Made by a program: the position numbers and the translations under genes. From NCBI GenBank assembly GCA_017520365.1, contig JAFXFQ010000026.1:1-6578 (forward strand): 6,578 nt of DNA, written 5' to 3'. Below, in pieces: positions 6,496-6,578 of the stretch (within the stretch, counting starts at the first letter, position 1; each line of letters starts with the position of its first letter). Below the pieces are notes generated by a model, which saw nothing but the letters and a program-made list of their open reading frames with translations, had not been told where the DNA came from and searched no databases. The DNA comes from Clostridia bacterium (GTDB lineage: Bacteria > Bacillota > Clostridia > Oscillospirales > CAG-272).

Positions 6496-6578
6496 TTATC
6501 TGTGGCTTGAAAGCTTCATCATAAGCTTTGAAAGGTCGTTTGTTGTGGAAAGGGTTTCCATATTGTAGAGGAAGAGGA
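6496..6578 (-). CDS. C-terminal end of an unidentified gene (partial)
   Basis: On the minus strand one frame enters from the right edge and gives 26 residues, with NMETLSTTNDLSKLMMKL near the middle, ending SSHR before two in-frame TAA codons (6496-6498 and 6493-6495). The tail looks like an amphipathic helix and the codon choice (AAG, CTT, GAC, AAC) resembles the neighbours. The stop lies 20 bases before the lipoprotein start with no terminator between, so this would be the preceding gene of the same operon. Too little is present to name a product. A second frame is also open across this stretch, continuous with the lipoprotein, but the signal peptide and ribosome binding site place that start at 6475. 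Confidence 0.5.
   Translation of the reverse strand, partial: LFLYNMETLSTTNDLSKLMMKLSSHR

Noticed and set aside
6132..6524. Plus-strand frame of 130 codons opposite the lipoprotein gene
   Set aside because: Its Ser/Val/Gly-rich repetitive product is the mirror of the Thr/Asp/Pro linker; there is no sensible start signal and the minus-strand frame has a signal peptide and ribosome binding site.
6510..6529. Inverted repeat AAAGCTT-6-AAGCTTT near the right edge
   Set aside because: A 7-bp A/T-rich stem without a following T run, lying inside the end of the partial upstream gene; not a credible terminator and too short to call an operator.

Overview
The window looks like core chromosome of a Gram-positive anaerobe of the class Clostridia, plausibly near the Ruminococcaceae/Oscillospiraceae. 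This is an inference from three things: the divergent clostridial-type second GyrB/ParE protein, a lipoprotein with a Gram-positive-style low-complexity linker, and near-consensus sigma-A promoters with strong Shine-Dalgarno sites. I see no mobile element, CRISPR array, tRNA or rRNA.

Layout from left to right. (1) 1-1193, minus strand: serine hydroxymethyltransferase (glyA), cut by the left edge near its C-terminus. (2) 1194-1385: a divergent intergenic region with a glyA promoter facing left and a second promoter facing right. (3) 1386-2468, plus strand: an integral-membrane acyltransferase-3 family protein of unknown substrate. (4) 2467-2514: a perfect 17-bp stem that serves as a two-way terminator between convergent genes. 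(5) 2516-3712, minus: an HD-domain dGTPase-like phosphohydrolase with its own promoter at 3740-3768. (6) 3839-3869: the intrinsic terminator of the next minus-strand unit. (7) 3896-5896, minus: a type IIA topoisomerase B subunit of the divergent clostridial kind. (8) 5915-6475, minus: a secreted lipoprotein with a Thr/Asp/Pro/Glu-rich linker. (9) 6496-6578, minus: the last 26 codons of an unidentified upstream gene.

Items 7-9 read in one direction with gaps of 18-20 bases and no visible terminator or clear promoter between them, so they probably form one operon that ends at the 3839-3869 hairpin. The other genes look like separate transcription units. Themes are one-carbon metabolism (glyA), nucleotide pool control (the dGTPase-like protein), DNA topology (the topoisomerase B subunit) and the cell envelope (acyltransferase, lipoprotein). 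I found no evidence of a new multi-gene system. The points most worth a second look are a nine-base C tract inside the lipoprotein gene, the topoisomerase B subunit with no A-subunit gene beside it, and the lipoprotein-topoisomerase operon.
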